Shown here: in pieces, positions 5,752 through 14,222 of the stretch
Layout: each line of letters begins with the position of its first letter
How positions within the stretch are numbered: the stretch's first letter is position 1
Source of the DNA: an uncultured Flavobacteriales bacterium
GTDB taxonomy: Bacteria; Bacteroidota; Bacteroidia; Flavobacteriales_E; Vicingaceae
Direction of reading: 5' to 3'
Assembly (NCBI GenBank): GCA_913056345.1
Contig: CAJXMH010000003.1
Coordinates: 1 to 38,693, forward strand
Length of the DNA: 38,693 nt
Made by a program: the position numbers and the translations under genes
The notes under the pieces: model-generated
What the model saw: the letters and a program-made list of their open reading frames with translations, nothing else
Told to the model about the DNA's origin: nothing
Database searches by the model: none

Positions 5752-8700
5752 ATGGAAATCACCAATCACACTAAATATTATTGTCTGCTCATTGCTTTGT
5801 TGATCGGTTTGCTTGGTAGTTCTGACCTTCAGGCACAAAAACGAGAAATGCGAAAAGCAATGGAGCATTACCAATTTCAAGAATATAGCCGGGCCATACC
5901 ATGGTTTAAGAAGGCCATTGAGAAGAATAAAGAACTCTATACAGCAGAGAAGTTGCTGGCAGCATCCTATCGTAAAACAAGGCAGTTTGAAATGGCTGAG
6001 CTGCATTACCTTTTAGTTGTAAATTCTGATTCTGTTGAAGCGGAAGATCACCTCTACTTCGGCCAAGTTTTAAAAGCTAATGGGAAGTTAGCCGCCGCTA
6101 AAGAGCAGTTTTCAAAGTTCTCTGCTCTTGCTAAAAATAGTTTCCTCGGAAACATTATGATCCAATCCATTGATGAAATTAAAAGCTGGGAGCAGCTACC
6201 GAAGGAATTTGATACAGAGGAAGGTGGATCACTTAATTCATCAGAGTCGGAGTTTAGTTTTCTTATTTGGAGAGATAAAATATACCTTGCCTCTGACCGG
6301 GGTGAAAGCTACTATTCCACCCAAAAATCTTCTTGGACTGGAGGAGCTTTTTTATCAGTTTATGAAACGGATACTGCTTTTTTGAATGATCCTGAAGAGC
6401 ATAAGTTTAGGGTAACAAAGGGTTTGATCAATTCGCAGTACCACGATGGTCCTTTAAGTATCAGCCCTACAGAAGATCAACTTATGATTAGCCGGATCGG
6501 CAACGAAATGCGTGGCAATGATTTCGTTAATCAAATGAAACTCTATGAAGGTAAGTTAGAAAATGGAAAGTGGAAAGAATTTGAACCCTTTCCATATAAC
6601 AGTGACGACTATTCAGTAGGACATGCAGTTTATGCAGACAGCGGCAATACCCTTTATTTTGCTTCTAATATGCCGGGAGGCTTTGGTGAAATGGACCTTT
6701 ACTTTTCCAAGAGAGAGGGGAGTAGCTGGTCAAAACCGAAAAATTTAGGCCCTGCTATTAATACACCCCAAAACGAGGTTTTCCCTTACGTAAAAGACAG
6801 TGTGCTTTACTATTCATCTAACGGATTTGTGGGATACGGTGGTTTAGATATTTTCTCTGCTAAAAAGCAAGGCAACGGTTGGCAGGCACCCGAAAACTTG
6901 AAAAGCCCAATTAACTCAAACCGTGATGATTTTAGCATCTACTTTGTTACTGATACCACAGGTTACTATGCTTCGAATCGCGATGGAGGAAAAGGCAAAG
7001 ACGACCTTTATAGCTTTGTAAAAACAGCGCCTCAAATAGCGGTTGAGATAGATGCAATTTTGGAGTTAGCCGGCTTACCGGTAGATGGAGCAAAAGTGAG
7101 ATTAGTGAATGATCAGGACTCAACAGTTCAGCTTGCTTACACGGATAAGGAGGGGAAGGTCAGCTTCAAGAACTTACCCTATCAAAATGATTACTTGATC
7201 ATTATTGACGCAGAAGATGACGAAGAGCTCGCCTCAGCCCGTCTTTTTCAGTTAGATGAAGAAGGGAATAAGCTAAGGCTATTGGCAGAGCAAGATCAAG
7301 GTGTTTACCCTTTCCGAGCTTTACCCCTTGACGAGATCAGGCTAGCCATGGAGGATGAGGTAGACCCAGGAACTTTAACGGAGTTTGTTTTTCTTGGTCA
7401 GGTTTTCGAAGAGCTACCAGGCGATTTGAAACAACAAATGAAAGTCTATTTGCTAAATGAAGCTGGTGAGATTGTAGATTCGATCATGACTGATGAAAAC
7501 GGGAAGTTTCAATTTGAACAGCTAAATAGTGAAGAAAACTATTTGGTTCGCTTAGCTGAGTCTGACCCTTCGCTCGAAATAGCTTTTGTAAATAAGGCGG
7601 GTAAAATTTACAATTTAGGCAGAAGGGATCGACTTGGTTTATACCAGATCGAGCAGCAAATCGACGCTTCTGAAGACCCCGTTTATGCCAAAAATCAGGG
7701 CTACACTACACTACTTGCTCGCTTAGAGCATAATGGTGCTCCACTCACCTTTACCAAGGTTAGAATATACGATGCACAAAATCGACTTGTTGCAACAGTT
7801 ATTTCCAATGAAGCAGGGGAGTTTCAATACAATATGCTACAGTTTGATGCAGTTTATTTTGTAGAACTAGTGGGGGTAGATGATCAGACCAAACTAGAAA
7901 GTAGAGCAGTAGTTATAGATGAAAAAGGCAAAGAACTTTATTTGATCGAGCAGTTAAAATCAGGAAAGTTCAAATTCAATTCTCTGCCCTTCGATGAGTA
8001 CGATGATTTCCAAAACCTAACTGAGAGTCAAGTTCCAAATATTGTTCGGATTATTGGTCAGATCTACGACAAATTGCCAGGTGACATTAATGAAGCGACC
8101 AAGATTTACATCAAAAATGAAGCGGGAGATATCATTGATTCTGTTTTAACAGATAGCAGAGGTCGATTTGTTTTTGAGAAGTTAGAGTCTGATGAACAGT
8201 ATGCTTTTTCACTTGCAAGTTCAGATTCAGTAAACCTTGCTTTTCTAGATGAGGATAACATCATAATCGACAAGGCAATTTTTAACGAAGATGGGGATTT
8301 TACCTATGAAAAATTGACCTACCAAATTGCTCAGTTTGAGAATTTAGATGCCGAGGAGGTGGCTTTAATCGACGAGTACGATCAAATAATCCAAGGACAA
8401 GTCTATCAGAAATTACCGGGTGATTTTGGCGATAGTTTAGTGGTTTACGTGTATGATGATGAGGGGAATTTGTTAGGCACTACTTTTACTGATTTGGACG
8501 GTAAGTTCAAATTTGAAAATTTAAAAGCTGATCAGAACTATTTCTTTAAAATTGGCTCAGAAGCTGATAATTACCAGCTGCTAACATTTGATGAAGAGGC
8601 AGCCATCATTAACAAAATGATCAAAAACGAGAAGGGAGAGTTCACTTACGCCAAACTGAATTTGCAAGACCATCAGATCTTATTAGCAGATGCAAAAGAC

Positions 8701-9099
8701 CAGCAGGTGATGTTCTACGATGATGACCGCATTGATCTAACTGAATATACGGTTAACTATAGATTTGATAAGAGCTCACTTGAGCAAAGTGAGCGCGAAA
8801 AACTTCACAGCTTAATTAAAAAATTAAAAGGGAAGACTGTAAAGATCGAGATCATTTCACATACAGACACCCGCGGCTCAAAGGAATACAACAGAAAGCT
8901 ATCTAAAGCAAGAACGAAGGAGGTGATGAACTTCCTCAAACAGAACGGCTTGGCCGAAACTTCTTTTGTAGCCAATTATTATGGAGAGTTAAGGCCCATA
9001 ATTGACTGTGAAAAGTATGCCTGCGACAACGACGACCACCGCTTGAATCGAAGAACGGAGTTTAAATTTTTAGATCCTGAACTAGATCCTGAAAAATGA
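5752..9099 (+). CDS. PorE/SprE-like TPR-PD40-repeat-OmpA protein
   Basis: The protein has 1115 residues. A signal peptide (about 1-29, ending LQA-QKR) is followed by TPR-like helices (about 30-140) and PD40/WD40-like blades (about 160-425; LYFASNMPGGFGEMDLY, YYSSNGFVGYGGLDIF, YYASNRDGGKGKDDLY). Five ~110-residue beta-sandwich modules of the carboxypeptidase-regulatory kind occupy about 431-985, with GQVYQKLPGD-type openings in three. The end is an OmpA peptidoglycan-binding domain (about 998-1110; HTDTRGSKEYNRKLSKAR, HRLNRRTEF). This layout matches PorE of the T9SS trans-envelope assembly, which links the secretion ring to peptidoglycan; the usual PorE has only one regulatory-like module. It abuts porP/sprF (TAA then ATG) and overlaps the cyclase gene by four bases. 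Confidence 0.85.
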   Translation: MEITNHTKYYCLLIALLIGLLGSSDLQAQKREMRKAMEHYQFQEYSRAIPWFKKAIEKNKELYTAEKLLAASYRKTRQFEMAELHYLLVVNSDSVEAEDHLYFGQVLKANGKLAAAKEQFSKFSALAKNSFLGNIMIQSIDEIKSWEQLPKEFDTEEGGSLNSSESEFSFLIWRDKIYLASDRGESYYSTQKSSWTGGAFLSVYETDTAFLNDPEEHKFRVTKGLINSQYHDGPLSISPTEDQLMISRIGNEMRGNDFVNQMKLYEGKLENGKWKEFEPFPYNSDDYSVGHAVYADSGNTLYFASNMPGGFGEMDLYFSKREGSSWSKPKNLGPAINTPQNEVFPYVKDSVLYYSSNGFVGYGGLDIFSAKKQGNGWQAPENLKSPINSNRDDFSIYFVTDTTGYYASNRDGGKGKDDLYSFVKTAPQIAVEIDAILELAGLPVDGAKVRLVNDQDSTVQLAYTDKEGKVSFKNLPYQNDYLIIIDAEDDEELASARLFQLDEEGNKLRLLAEQDQGVYPFRALPLDEIRLAMEDEVDPGTLTEFVFLGQVFEELPGDLKQQMKVYLLNEAGEIVDSIMTDENGKFQFEQLNSEENYLVRLAESDPSLEIAFVNKAGKIYNLGRRDRLGLYQIEQQIDASEDPVYAKNQGYTTLLARLEHNGAPLTFTKVRIYDAQNRLVATVISNEAGEFQYNMLQFDAVYFVELVGVDDQTKLESRAVVIDEKGKELYLIEQLKSGKFKFNSLPFDEYDDFQNLTESQVPNIVRIIGQIYDKLPGDINEATKIYIKNEAGDIIDSVLTDSRGRFVFEKLESDEQYAFSLASSDSVNLAFLDEDNIIIDKAIFNEDGDFTYEKLTYQIAQFENLDAEEVALIDEYDQIIQGQVYQKLPGDFGDSLVVYVYDDEGNLLGTTFTDLDGKFKFENLKADQNYFFKIGSEADNYQLLTFDEEAAIINKMIKNEKGEFTYAKLNLQDHQILLADAKDQQVMFYDDDRIDLTEYTVNYRFDKSSLEQSEREKLHSLIKKLKGKTVKIEIISHTDTRGSKEYNRKLSKARTKEVMNFLKQNGLAETSFVANYYGELRPIIDCEKYACDNDDHRLNRRTEFKFLDPELDPEK

Positions 9100-10661
9100 T
9101 AAATTTAAAGTCCTCTTTACTCATTATTCTCATGCTTGAAAATTTTTTCGATTATTGGTGGCTTAACTTGATCATGCTGCTAGCAGCGATAGTTGTTTTT
9201 TATGTGATTTACAGAAGGCGATTGAAGCGGATTCAAGAACAGAAGGATTTATTAGAGGCCCAGGTAAAGCAACGTACCATTGAAATCATCAAGCAAAAAG
9301 AACAGGTAGAAAAGCAAAAACGAATGCTTGAGGATGAAAAGGAGAAAACGGAGAAACTTCTTTTGAACATACTGCCGCGAGAAATGGCAGATGAACTTAA
9401 AAATCAAGGAAAAGCCAAGGCAAGGAATTACCGTAAAGTAACGGTGATGTTTACCGACTTTCAGGGCTTTACCAAACTAGCTGAGAATTACAAACCTGAA
9501 GACCTGGTGGCAGAGCTAGATGGTTATTTTATCAAGTTTGATGAAATTGTAAACAAATACAATGTCGAAAAGATCAAAACCATTGGAGATGCCTACATGG
9601 CAGCAGGTGGTGTGCCAATTAGGAATAAGAGCAATGCCATAGATACCACCTTAGCCGCTTTAGAAATTCAGCGTGCGATGGAAGAGATCACTAAACTTAA
9701 AAAAGAAAGAGACCAGCCTGCATGGCAGCTAAGAATAGGCTTGCACACCGGTGACCTTATTGCCGGAGTAGTGGGAATTAAGAGGTTTGCCTATGATATA
9801 TGGGGTGATACCGTTAACGTTGCCGCTCACATGGAATCCAGCGGCGATGTAGGTAAAGTGAACATATCTGAATCAACCTATGAGGCAATAGCAGAATTTT
9901 TTGTTACGGAATACAGAGGCAAGGTAAACGCCAAACACAAAGGCATGATCGATATGTATTTTGTCCACGGCATAAAACCAGAACTTTCTGAAAATGAAGA
10001 CGGCATTACGCCAAATGAAGCCTTTTGGCATTATGTAAACCTTAAGCTTTATAGCAACATAAATTACCGCAATGCTGAAAAGTACATTGTAAAGCGATTG
10101 AGTGGCGATTTGCCTGATGGATTGCACTACCATGGTATTCACCATACACTTGATGTTTGCAATGCCGTTGAGCGTTTGGCATTGTGGGAAGGGGTTAAAG
10201 GTGAAGAGCTTTATTTATTGAAAACAGCAGCGCTTTTTCACGATGCAGGATTTATTCATGCATACGAAAGTAACGAACCAATAGGAGCTGAATTGGCTAA
10301 GGAAATGCTCCCGAGTTTTGGTTATACTAAAGAACAGATTGCACAAGTAATTGAGTTGATAGAATCCACTAAAATTCCTCAAACGCCAAAAAATCACTTA
10401 GAGGAAATTATGTGTGATTCTGACCTAGACTATTTAGGAAGAGATGATTTTTACCCAATTGCAGAAACCTTAAGGCAAGAGTTGATCAAGTTTGATAAAA
10501 TTGGAAAAGCTGAAAAAGACTGGATAGAGCTAAACATCAAGTTCTTATCGCACCATGCTTATTTTACAGAGTCGGCGCAAATGAGAAGGGGACCTGAAAA
10601 GCGAAAGCGGATAGTTGAATTGAAAGAAAAACTAAAAAGCATCGAGTCATCTGTTAACTGA
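9096..10661 (+). CDS. membrane adenylate cyclase fused to an HD domain
   Basis: The protein has 521 residues. One transmembrane helix (about 23-39) is followed by RRRLKRIQEQK and a coiled coil (about 45-90), then a class III cyclase domain (about 110-290), then a helical HD domain (about 305-515). The metal-binding aspartates are D121 (MFTDFQGF) and D165 (IGDAYM). K161 and D234 fit adenine rather than guanine recognition, so ATP is the likely substrate. Asn241 is present, but the transition-state arginine of NxxxR is histidine (H245, VNVAAHMES). The HD part has HGIHH (347-350), HD (382-383) and CDSDLDYLG (440-448), complete for metal binding. The ATGA overlap with the PorE-like gene couples their translation. 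The TM/coiled-coil start resembles the inner part of Y_Y_Y-type sensors without the periplasmic sensor. Confidence 0.85.
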   Translation: MINLKSSLLIILMLENFFDYWWLNLIMLLAAIVVFYVIYRRRLKRIQEQKDLLEAQVKQRTIEIIKQKEQVEKQKRMLEDEKEKTEKLLLNILPREMADELKNQGKAKARNYRKVTVMFTDFQGFTKLAENYKPEDLVAELDGYFIKFDEIVNKYNVEKIKTIGDAYMAAGGVPIRNKSNAIDTTLAALEIQRAMEEITKLKKERDQPAWQLRIGLHTGDLIAGVVGIKRFAYDIWGDTVNVAAHMESSGDVGKVNISESTYEAIAEFFVTEYRGKVNAKHKGMIDMYFVHGIKPELSENEDGITPNEAFWHYVNLKLYSNINYRNAEKYIVKRLSGDLPDGLHYHGIHHTLDVCNAVERLALWEGVKGEELYLLKTAALFHDAGFIHAYESNEPIGAELAKEMLPSFGYTKEQIAQVIELIESTKIPQTPKNHLEEIMCDSDLDYLGRDDFYPIAETLRQELIKFDKIGKAEKDWIELNIKFLSHHAYFTESAQMRRGPEKRKRIVELKEKLKSIESSVN

Positions 10662-10708
10662 TTTATTTATAAACTACTAAAAGACTTAGATAATTTAAAT
10701 TAGAGTAT

Positions 10709-10716
10709 TATATTTG
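10709..10716 (+). promoter_or_regulatory. Bacteroidota -7 element (TATATTTG)
   Basis: TATATTTG fits the TAnnTTTG -7 consensus of the Bacteroidota housekeeping sigma factor. It lies 68 bases before the ATG at 10784, in the only sizeable gap after the T9SS operon. No convincing -33 TTG is seen at the usual spacing, so this is a modest call. Confidence 0.4.
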
Positions 10717-10783
10717 ACTTTTTGCTGAAGGCCTTTAGTTGACTTAGCAAAAGACAGATTGAAAGATTTGTAAATTGAATAAA

Positions 10784-11578
10784 ATGAAAATTAGCCACCT
10801 ATTCAGCCTGTTAATAATCTGCCTCACAGCTTTTACAGCAAATGCTGGACAAATTGTGTTAGAAGGCAATTACATGGGAAAGAACGTTTTTGTTAAAAAT
10901 CCATTTGGAGGTGCAGGGGTTGGTTTCTGTGTTTTTGAAGTAACTGTAAACGGTAAGCTAGATCCTGCTGAAGTAAACCAAAGTGCTTTTGAGGTTGATT
11001 TTTCTACCCATAACCTTAAATTGGGTGATCCTGTTGTAATAAACATAAAGCACAAAGATGATTGTGCACCTGAAGTACTTAATCCAGAAGTGCTTAAACC
11101 AAAAAGTACGTTTAACGCCAAAAGTATTTCCTTCACCGATGATGGAATACTTGAGTGGACCACAGATAATGAAAATGGCCAACTAGATTATATTGTTGAG
11201 CAGTTCAGATGGAACAAGTGGGTAAAACTTGGAGAAGTTAAAGGCGAAGGAACCCCTGGTGTGCATAACTATTCTTTTAAGATAACCCCGCATAGCGGCG
11301 AAAATAAAGTACGGGTTAAACAAACCGATTTTACCGGAAGACCACGCTATTCCAAGTCTGCAACTTACAACGCAACAGTTCCTGCTGTAACATTAGACGA
11401 TGATAAGTTTAGGGGTCAAATTGAATTTAAAGGAGGTGAAACCCTTTATGAATTGTATGATCGTTATGGAACCATTGTCAAAAAGGGATTTGGAAGCACG
11501 GTAAATGTAGAAAATCTTGAGAAAGGACTCTACTACGTTAGTTTTGATAATACTACCAAAGATATTTCAATCAAGTAA
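10784..11578 (+). CDS. conserved secreted Bacteroidota protein, possible T9SS type A cargo
   Basis: I do not recognise a named gene, but the layout recurs in Bacteroidota conserved hypothetical proteins. ATG 10784 (MKISHLFSLL) gives a normal signal peptide ending TANAG; a TTG nine bases upstream is less likely. The mature part opens with GQIVLEGNYMGKNVFVKNPFGGAGVGFCVFEVTVNG, has a middle with CAPEVLNPEVLKPKSTF, then a fibronectin-like fold (WTTDNENGQLDYIVEQFRWNKWVKLGEV) with SGENKVRVKQTD. The last ~50 residues (TLYELYDRYGTIVKKGFG, VENLEKGLYYVSFD, ISIK) resemble a type A T9SS sorting domain. That would place it on the surface or outside. A terminator follows at 11601. Confidence 0.65.
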   Translation: MKISHLFSLLIICLTAFTANAGQIVLEGNYMGKNVFVKNPFGGAGVGFCVFEVTVNGKLDPAEVNQSAFEVDFSTHNLKLGDPVVINIKHKDDCAPEVLNPEVLKPKSTFNAKSISFTDDGILEWTTDNENGQLDYIVEQFRWNKWVKLGEVKGEGTPGVHNYSFKITPHSGENKVRVKQTDFTGRPRYSKSATYNATVPAVTLDDDKFRGQIEFKGGETLYELYDRYGTIVKKGFGSTVNVENLEKGLYYVSFDNTTKDISIK

Positions 11579-11600
11579 AATTGAATTAAACGAAATTTAA

Positions 11601-11633
11601 AACCTTGACTCAAATTGAGCTCAAGGTTTTTTT
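11601..11633 (+). terminator. rho-independent terminator
   Basis: AACCTTGA (11601-11608) pairs with TCAAGGTT (11621-11628), with additional pairing CTCA/TGAG inside, followed by a run of T (11627-11633). It ends transcription of the secreted-protein gene at 10784 and lies just before the epimerase start. Confidence 0.85.
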
Positions 11634-11646
11634 ATGCAACATTATT

Positions 11647-12048
11647 ATGATCAAAAAAATAGAACACCTGGGCATAGCTGTAAAGAATATTGAAGCATCC
11701 ACTAAAATGTATGAAACCTTGCTCGGTAAGCCTGCATATAAAAGTGAAAAGGTAGAAAGTGAAGGAGTGAATACCCTTTTTTTTGAGCTTGGGGAAAGTA
11801 AAATTGAACTTTTAGAAGCCACCAACACCGATAGTCCTATTGCTAAGTTTATTGAGAAAAAAGGCGAAGGTATTCACCATATTGCCTATGATGTAGACAA
11901 TATTGAAGCCGAGATCAAACGCTTACAAGAAGAAGGTTTTGAGCTTATTCATCAAAAACCAAAAGATGGTGCTGACCAAAAGAAAATTGCCTTTTTACAT
12001 CCCAAGTCTACCGGTGGAGTTTTGGTTGAGCTCTGTCAAGATCGCTAG
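11647..12048 (+). CDS. mce: methylmalonyl-CoA epimerase
   Basis: This enzyme interconverts (S)- and (R)-methylmalonyl-CoA, linking propionyl-CoA metabolism to succinyl-CoA through methylmalonyl-CoA mutase. The 133-residue protein starts MIKKIEHLGIAVKNIE and has the paired beta-alpha-beta units of the VOC superfamily. Metal ligand positions are visible at HLGIAV, HHIAYDV and VLVELCQ, and SKIELLEA is in the first half. ATG 11647 is chosen because the longer frame (from 11605) would start inside the terminator hairpin. The gene converges on the HAD gene with a single base between stop codons. Confidence 0.9.
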   Translation: MIKKIEHLGIAVKNIEASTKMYETLLGKPAYKSEKVESEGVNTLFFELGESKIELLEATNTDSPIAKFIEKKGEGIHHIAYDVDNIEAEIKRLQEEGFELIHQKPKDGADQKKIAFLHPKSTGGVLVELCQDR

Positions 12049-12049
12049 C

Positions 12050-12682
12050 TTAGTTAGACCAAATGCCTTCTAAAGTTAGGCCTTCGTTTAAGTGAAAGGT
12101 CTTTAAACCAATACTACTTGCACCTGCAAGATGCTCTGCAGTATCATCTATGAACAAAGTTTCAGAGACTTGTAGTCCTTGTTCTTTCACCACAGTTTCA
12201 AAAATTTCAGGATCAGGCTTACGTTGCTTCATTTCGTGGGAAAGGTATACCTTATGGAAATAAGGGTCTAGGTTTTCGAGTTTGCGCTCTTGTTTAAGCT
12301 TATCAAAAATAAAATCTATGTGAAGTTGATTGGTGTTGCTAAGGCAATAGGTGCGGTATTTGCCTTTTGCTTCTAGCAGGATTTTAAACCTTTCTTCCGG
12401 TATATCCATAAGCATGGCGTTCCAAGCAGACTTGATTTGATCTGCTTTCACTCCATCGCCAATCTCACTTTGCAGGCGTTCAATAAAGTTATCTGTGCTG
12501 ATTCTTCCTGTTTCATAAGCCTCAAAAAATTCTTCACCATTAAGTTTCTCCATTATGTTCGTGTAGTTGGACCCACATAATTTTTCAAAAGCTCTTGGGG
12601 TAGCTTGTTTGTCAAGATCAATAATCACCATTCCTAGGTCGAAAATGATAGTATTAATGCCTGAAAGCGCTAATTTTTTCAT
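12050..12682 (-). CDS. HAD family phosphatase (YihX-like)
   Basis: This 210-residue HAD-IA hydrolase has motif I FDLGMVIIDLD with nucleophile D15. The usual second acidic residue is Gly, as in the YihX-type subgroup. Motif II is CLSNTN, the lysine is in KQRKPDPEIF, and the acidic motif IV is LFIDDTAEH. A small alpha-helical cap follows motif I. It should hydrolyse a small phosphorylated metabolite (sugar phosphate or nucleotide), but the substrate cannot be read off. It is the last gene of a probable operon with the symporter (29-base gap) and the decarboxylase. Confidence 0.8.
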   Translation of the reverse strand: MKKLALSGINTIIFDLGMVIIDLDKQATPRAFEKLCGSNYTNIMEKLNGEEFFEAYETGRISTDNFIERLQSEIGDGVKADQIKSAWNAMLMDIPEERFKILLEAKGKYRTYCLSNTNQLHIDFIFDKLKQERKLENLDPYFHKVYLSHEMKQRKPDPEIFETVVKEQGLQVSETLFIDDTAEHLAGASSIGLKTFHLNEGLTLEGIWSN

Positions 12683-12711
12683 CTTTCAAAAGTCTGAAAA
12701 GCGCGCTAAAG

Positions 12712-14205
12712 TTAATTGCTTAAAGCCTCTTTTCTTGGAAACATTTTGGTAAACAAGTAGCCACTGATCATAGCAAGGGCAAAAGATGGAGCCAGTACGT
12801 CTAGCTTTTCAAAATAGGGACCTATATTTTCAAAACTTTGGATTACAAACTTAAAAAGCGGAACAGATAAGAAGCCTGTAACCATAGAAGCGATAGCTCC
12901 TTTTTCTGAATAGGGCTTCCAAAATAAGGCCAATATTACAACCGGACAAAAAGTGGCTGCAATGCCTGACCAACCAAACATCACAAACCAAAACACCGTT
13001 CTGCTAGGAGTGGTTACAGCAACGATCATTGCAATAGCCAAGGCAAAAAGCGCCATAGCAAGTGTGACTAACCTTGAAATTCGACTCATCTTCCCTTCAT
13101 CAAGATCAGGCCTGAAAATTTGCTGGTAAAAATCGCGGACAACCGCAGAAGAGGCTAGAACTAAAAGAGAGTCGATGGTAGACATAATCGCTGATAAAAT
13201 AATAGCGATGTAGATTGCAATTATTGTAAGTGGAAACACCGCTTCGATCAAAGTAATCAAAGAATCTTCTCCTTGATTGCCTAGAATAGCCTCAGGATCT
13301 TGTCCCGCCTCAGTAAATAAGTAACGCGCCAGAAGGCCAATACTAACTGCTGCTGCATCAGTTAAAAGGGTGAAAACAATAGCTACCCACCTGCCTTTAT
13401 TGATCTCTTCTATGTTCTTGATCGACATAAACCGAACATAGATTTGAGGAGAGCCAAGAAAACCCAAACCGATCATGGCAAAACCCAACATGGTGGCTAT
13501 TTTCATCCAAGGATCATCCCCTCCGCCAAATACTGCGGTAAGGCCGGGGTCTATTTCATTTAAAGTGCTAAAGATCTCGCCTCCATTATCAATAGACCAA
13601 TAGGCAACTATTGGGAGTGCGATCAATCCAAAAAACATCAATAAGCCTTGGAAAAAATCCGACCAAACAACCGCTACAAACCCTCCTGTGAAGATGTAGG
13701 CCAATACAATTAGAAATCCTGCAACAGCACCCGCAAAGTAGTTGATACCCAAAAAAGATTCAAATGCCTTGCCTGTTACATCAATCTGAGCGCTAACGTA
13801 GATGATTACAAAAACCGAGAGGGCAGTAGCTGCCACTACTCTTAGCGTATGCCCTGTTGCTTTAAAATGGCTCTCAAAAAAGTCAGGTATGGTAATGGAG
13901 TCGTATTTGTCACTGAGGTTCTTAAACCGCTTAGCCATAAAGAACCAAGACACGCCAACACCGAGTAGTTCTCCAATTACCACCCAGTAAGCGGAAACTC
14001 CTGCTATAGCTCCCATCCCGGTAAGACCAAGTAATAACCAACCAGATTCGCCAGTTGCTCTAGCGGAAAAGGCAACTGCCCAATAACCTAACTTTTTGCC
14101 TCCCACGTAGAAGTCGCTCAAGCCTTTGATTCGCCTCGAAGCGACCACACCGATAAGAAACAATATGGCAAAATAGATACCGAGTACAACTAGTTTGGTT
14201 AGCAT
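12712..14205 (-). CDS. sodium:solute symporter, proline/taurine-like substrate (PutP family)
   Basis: The 497-residue polytopic protein has about 13 hydrophobic helices. It belongs to the SSS family: early RRIKGLSDFYVGGKKLG, then ATGESGWLLLGLTGMG and the PutP-like AYWVVIGELLGVGVSW in TM2-3, and GGFVAVVWSDFFQGLLMF in TM5. The closest annotated group is sodium/proline symporters. It starts 17 bases after the stop of the decarboxylase gene and shares its strand, so the two are probably co-transcribed. That suggests uptake or recapture of a small amino-acid-like solute; proline is the family default, while hypotaurine or taurine is an inference from context. Confidence 0.82.
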   Translation of the reverse strand: MLTKLVVLGIYFAILFLIGVVASRRIKGLSDFYVGGKKLGYWAVAFSARATGESGWLLLGLTGMGAIAGVSAYWVVIGELLGVGVSWFFMAKRFKNLSDKYDSITIPDFFESHFKATGHTLRVVAATALSVFVIIYVSAQIDVTGKAFESFLGINYFAGAVAGFLIVLAYIFTGGFVAVVWSDFFQGLLMFFGLIALPIVAYWSIDNGGEIFSTLNEIDPGLTAVFGGGDDPWMKIATMLGFAMIGLGFLGSPQIYVRFMSIKNIEEINKGRWVAIVFTLLTDAAAVSIGLLARYLFTEAGQDPEAILGNQGEDSLITLIEAVFPLTIIAIYIAIILSAIMSTIDSLLVLASSAVVRDFYQQIFRPDLDEGKMSRISRLVTLAMALFALAIAMIVAVTTPSRTVFWFVMFGWSGIAATFCPVVILALFWKPYSEKGAIASMVTGFLSVPLFKFVIQSFENIGPYFEKLDVLAPSFALAMISGYLFTKMFPRKEALSN

Positions 14206-14222
14206 AAAAGAGCTTTTTTGGT

